Assembly: GCA_030623545.1 (NCBI GenBank)
Contig: JAUXLW010000084.1
Coordinates: 1 to 6,096, forward strand
From: Acidimicrobiia bacterium
GTDB lineage: Bacteria; Actinomycetota; Acidimicrobiia; Spongiisociales; SHLN01
Reading direction: 5' to 3'
Length of the DNA stretch: 6,096 bases
Position numbers and translations under genes: made by a program. The notes beneath the pieces were generated by a model that was not told the DNA's origin, made no database searches, and saw only the letters and a list, made by a program, of their open reading frames with translations. This document shows positions 5,524-6,096 of this stretch, piece after piece. Each line of letters starts with the position of its first letter. The first letter of the stretch is position 1.

Positions 5524-6096
5524 GAATCCGCCAGATTGGCCAACAGCGCCTCGACCGGTTCGACGCCGAGCCTGCCGGAGATCCGGGTAAGCACAACTCC
5601 ATCCCCATCCAATACCACCCAGTAGGGGAAACCGCTGAGGCCGTACGCCCTGGCAACGTCAAAGCCCGCCGTGTCCACCAGCACTGGTAACTGCCAGCCG
5701 GCTTCGAGAAGCCAGTCGGACGGCGGATAGTTGGGGCGGGTGGATTGGGTGGCCGTCGCCACCGAGTACAACTCCACCCCGGCGGGCACCTCGAGGGCAC
5801 TGAAGTAGGGTGCCAGCTCCTCCACCTCCGCCCGGCAGTGGTCACACCAATGTGCCAAGAAGACAATGACCTTGGCGGTGCCGTCATGGCTGATCGTCAC
5901 CGGTTTTCCGGTGAAACCGGGACCGGTCACCTCGGGGGCGACTGTTCCGACAGCCGGATCAGGCCCGGACTTCAATTCGGGCAGGGCCGCCCCGCTGATC
6001 TCCACCGAGTCTGCAACCTCTATCAGAGTGGTGGTCGGCAAACCGTCGCTCACGGGCCCATCGCCGCCACAGGCGGCCAGGCCCAGCGTCAGCAAC
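5520..6096 (-). CDS. TlpA/ResA-like thioredoxin-fold lipoprotein, N-terminus cut by window edge
   Basis: The visible 191 or so residues begin inside a signal peptide whose lipobox LAAC (Cys9 counting from the TTG at 6095) predicts lipid attachment and an outside-facing protein. The basic start of the signal lies beyond the window, so TTG 6095 is probably not the true start. A low-complexity linker (to about 50) leads into a TlpA/redoxin domain: TVAPEVTGPGF, FLAHWCDHC (79-87, redox Cys84 and Cys87 in WCxxC), the cis-proline loop SGFPYWVV (154-161, Pro157), and a final LDGDGVVLTRISG hairpin plus helix. It should exchange thiols and disulfides, for example in envelope protein folding or cytochrome maturation. 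Its TAG overlaps the DUF3105 stop tail to tail. Confidence 0.9.
   Translation of the reverse strand, partial: LLTLGLAACGGDGPVSDGLPTTTLIEVADSVEISGAALPELKSGPDPAVGTVAPEVTGPGFTGKPVTISHDGTAKVIVFLAHWCDHCRAEVEELAPYFSALEVPAGVELYSVATATQSTRPNYPPSDWLLEAGWQLPVLVDTAGFDVARAYGLSGFPYWVVLDGDGVVLTRISGRLGVEPVEALLANLADS

Noticed and set aside
5063..5590. 175-codon plus-strand ORF rich in Pro, Ser and Arg
   Set aside because: It is an out-of-frame reading of DUF3105 with compositionally biased sequence and no domain.
1..6096. CRISPR, transposon, phage, toxin-antitoxin or defence locus
   Set aside because: I saw no spaced repeats, terminal inverted repeats, transposase or nuclease motifs; every gene of recognisable type is metabolic or envelope related.

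Overview
The window is GC-rich, gene-dense and ordinary in layout: ten protein-coding genes or fragments are well supported or plausible, packed with start/stop overlaps and frequent GTG or TTG starts. Base composition, start-codon use, possible leaderless promoters and an isobutyryl-CoA-mutase-type large subunit all point to an actinobacterium, perhaps of the Acidimicrobiia or a related uncultured lineage. That placement is inference, because there is no rRNA or other marker gene here. I see no tRNA, rRNA, CRISPR array, insertion sequence, phage gene or defence system.

Layout. (1) 1-812, minus: N-terminal 270 residues of dihydrolipoyl dehydrogenase, running off the left edge. (2) 813-911: divergent promoter region with short direct repeats. 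(3) 912-1999, plus: a tightly coupled trio of a 30-residue single-pass membrane peptide, a 125-residue protein of uncertain fold, and an alpha/beta hydrolase. (4) 4881-1992, minus: a membrane-anchored protein with an internal duplication, the mutase large subunit, a possible 54-residue protein, an NTF2/SnoaL-like protein and a 68-residue unknown. The first four are joined by 4- to 20-base overlaps and probably form one operon; the last begins 38 bases after the SnoaL-like stop and may have its own control. (5) 4960-5523, plus: a membrane-anchored DUF3105 protein, probably leaderless. (6) 5520-6096, minus: a TlpA/ResA-like thioredoxin lipoprotein, cut by the right edge.

How they fit together. 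The mutase has the active-site residues expected of an isobutyryl-CoA/n-butyryl-CoA mutase rather than a methylmalonyl-CoA mutase. It lacks the B12-binding domain, so it needs a small subunit encoded elsewhere. The extracytoplasmic DUF3105 protein, with two cysteines, lies tail to tail with a thiol-disulfide lipoprotein, so a shared envelope redox role is possible but unproven. No dramatic new system is visible. The best candidates for novelty are the duplicated-domain membrane protein coupled to the mutase, the tiny coupled ORFs, and the repeated motifs in two intergenic regions.
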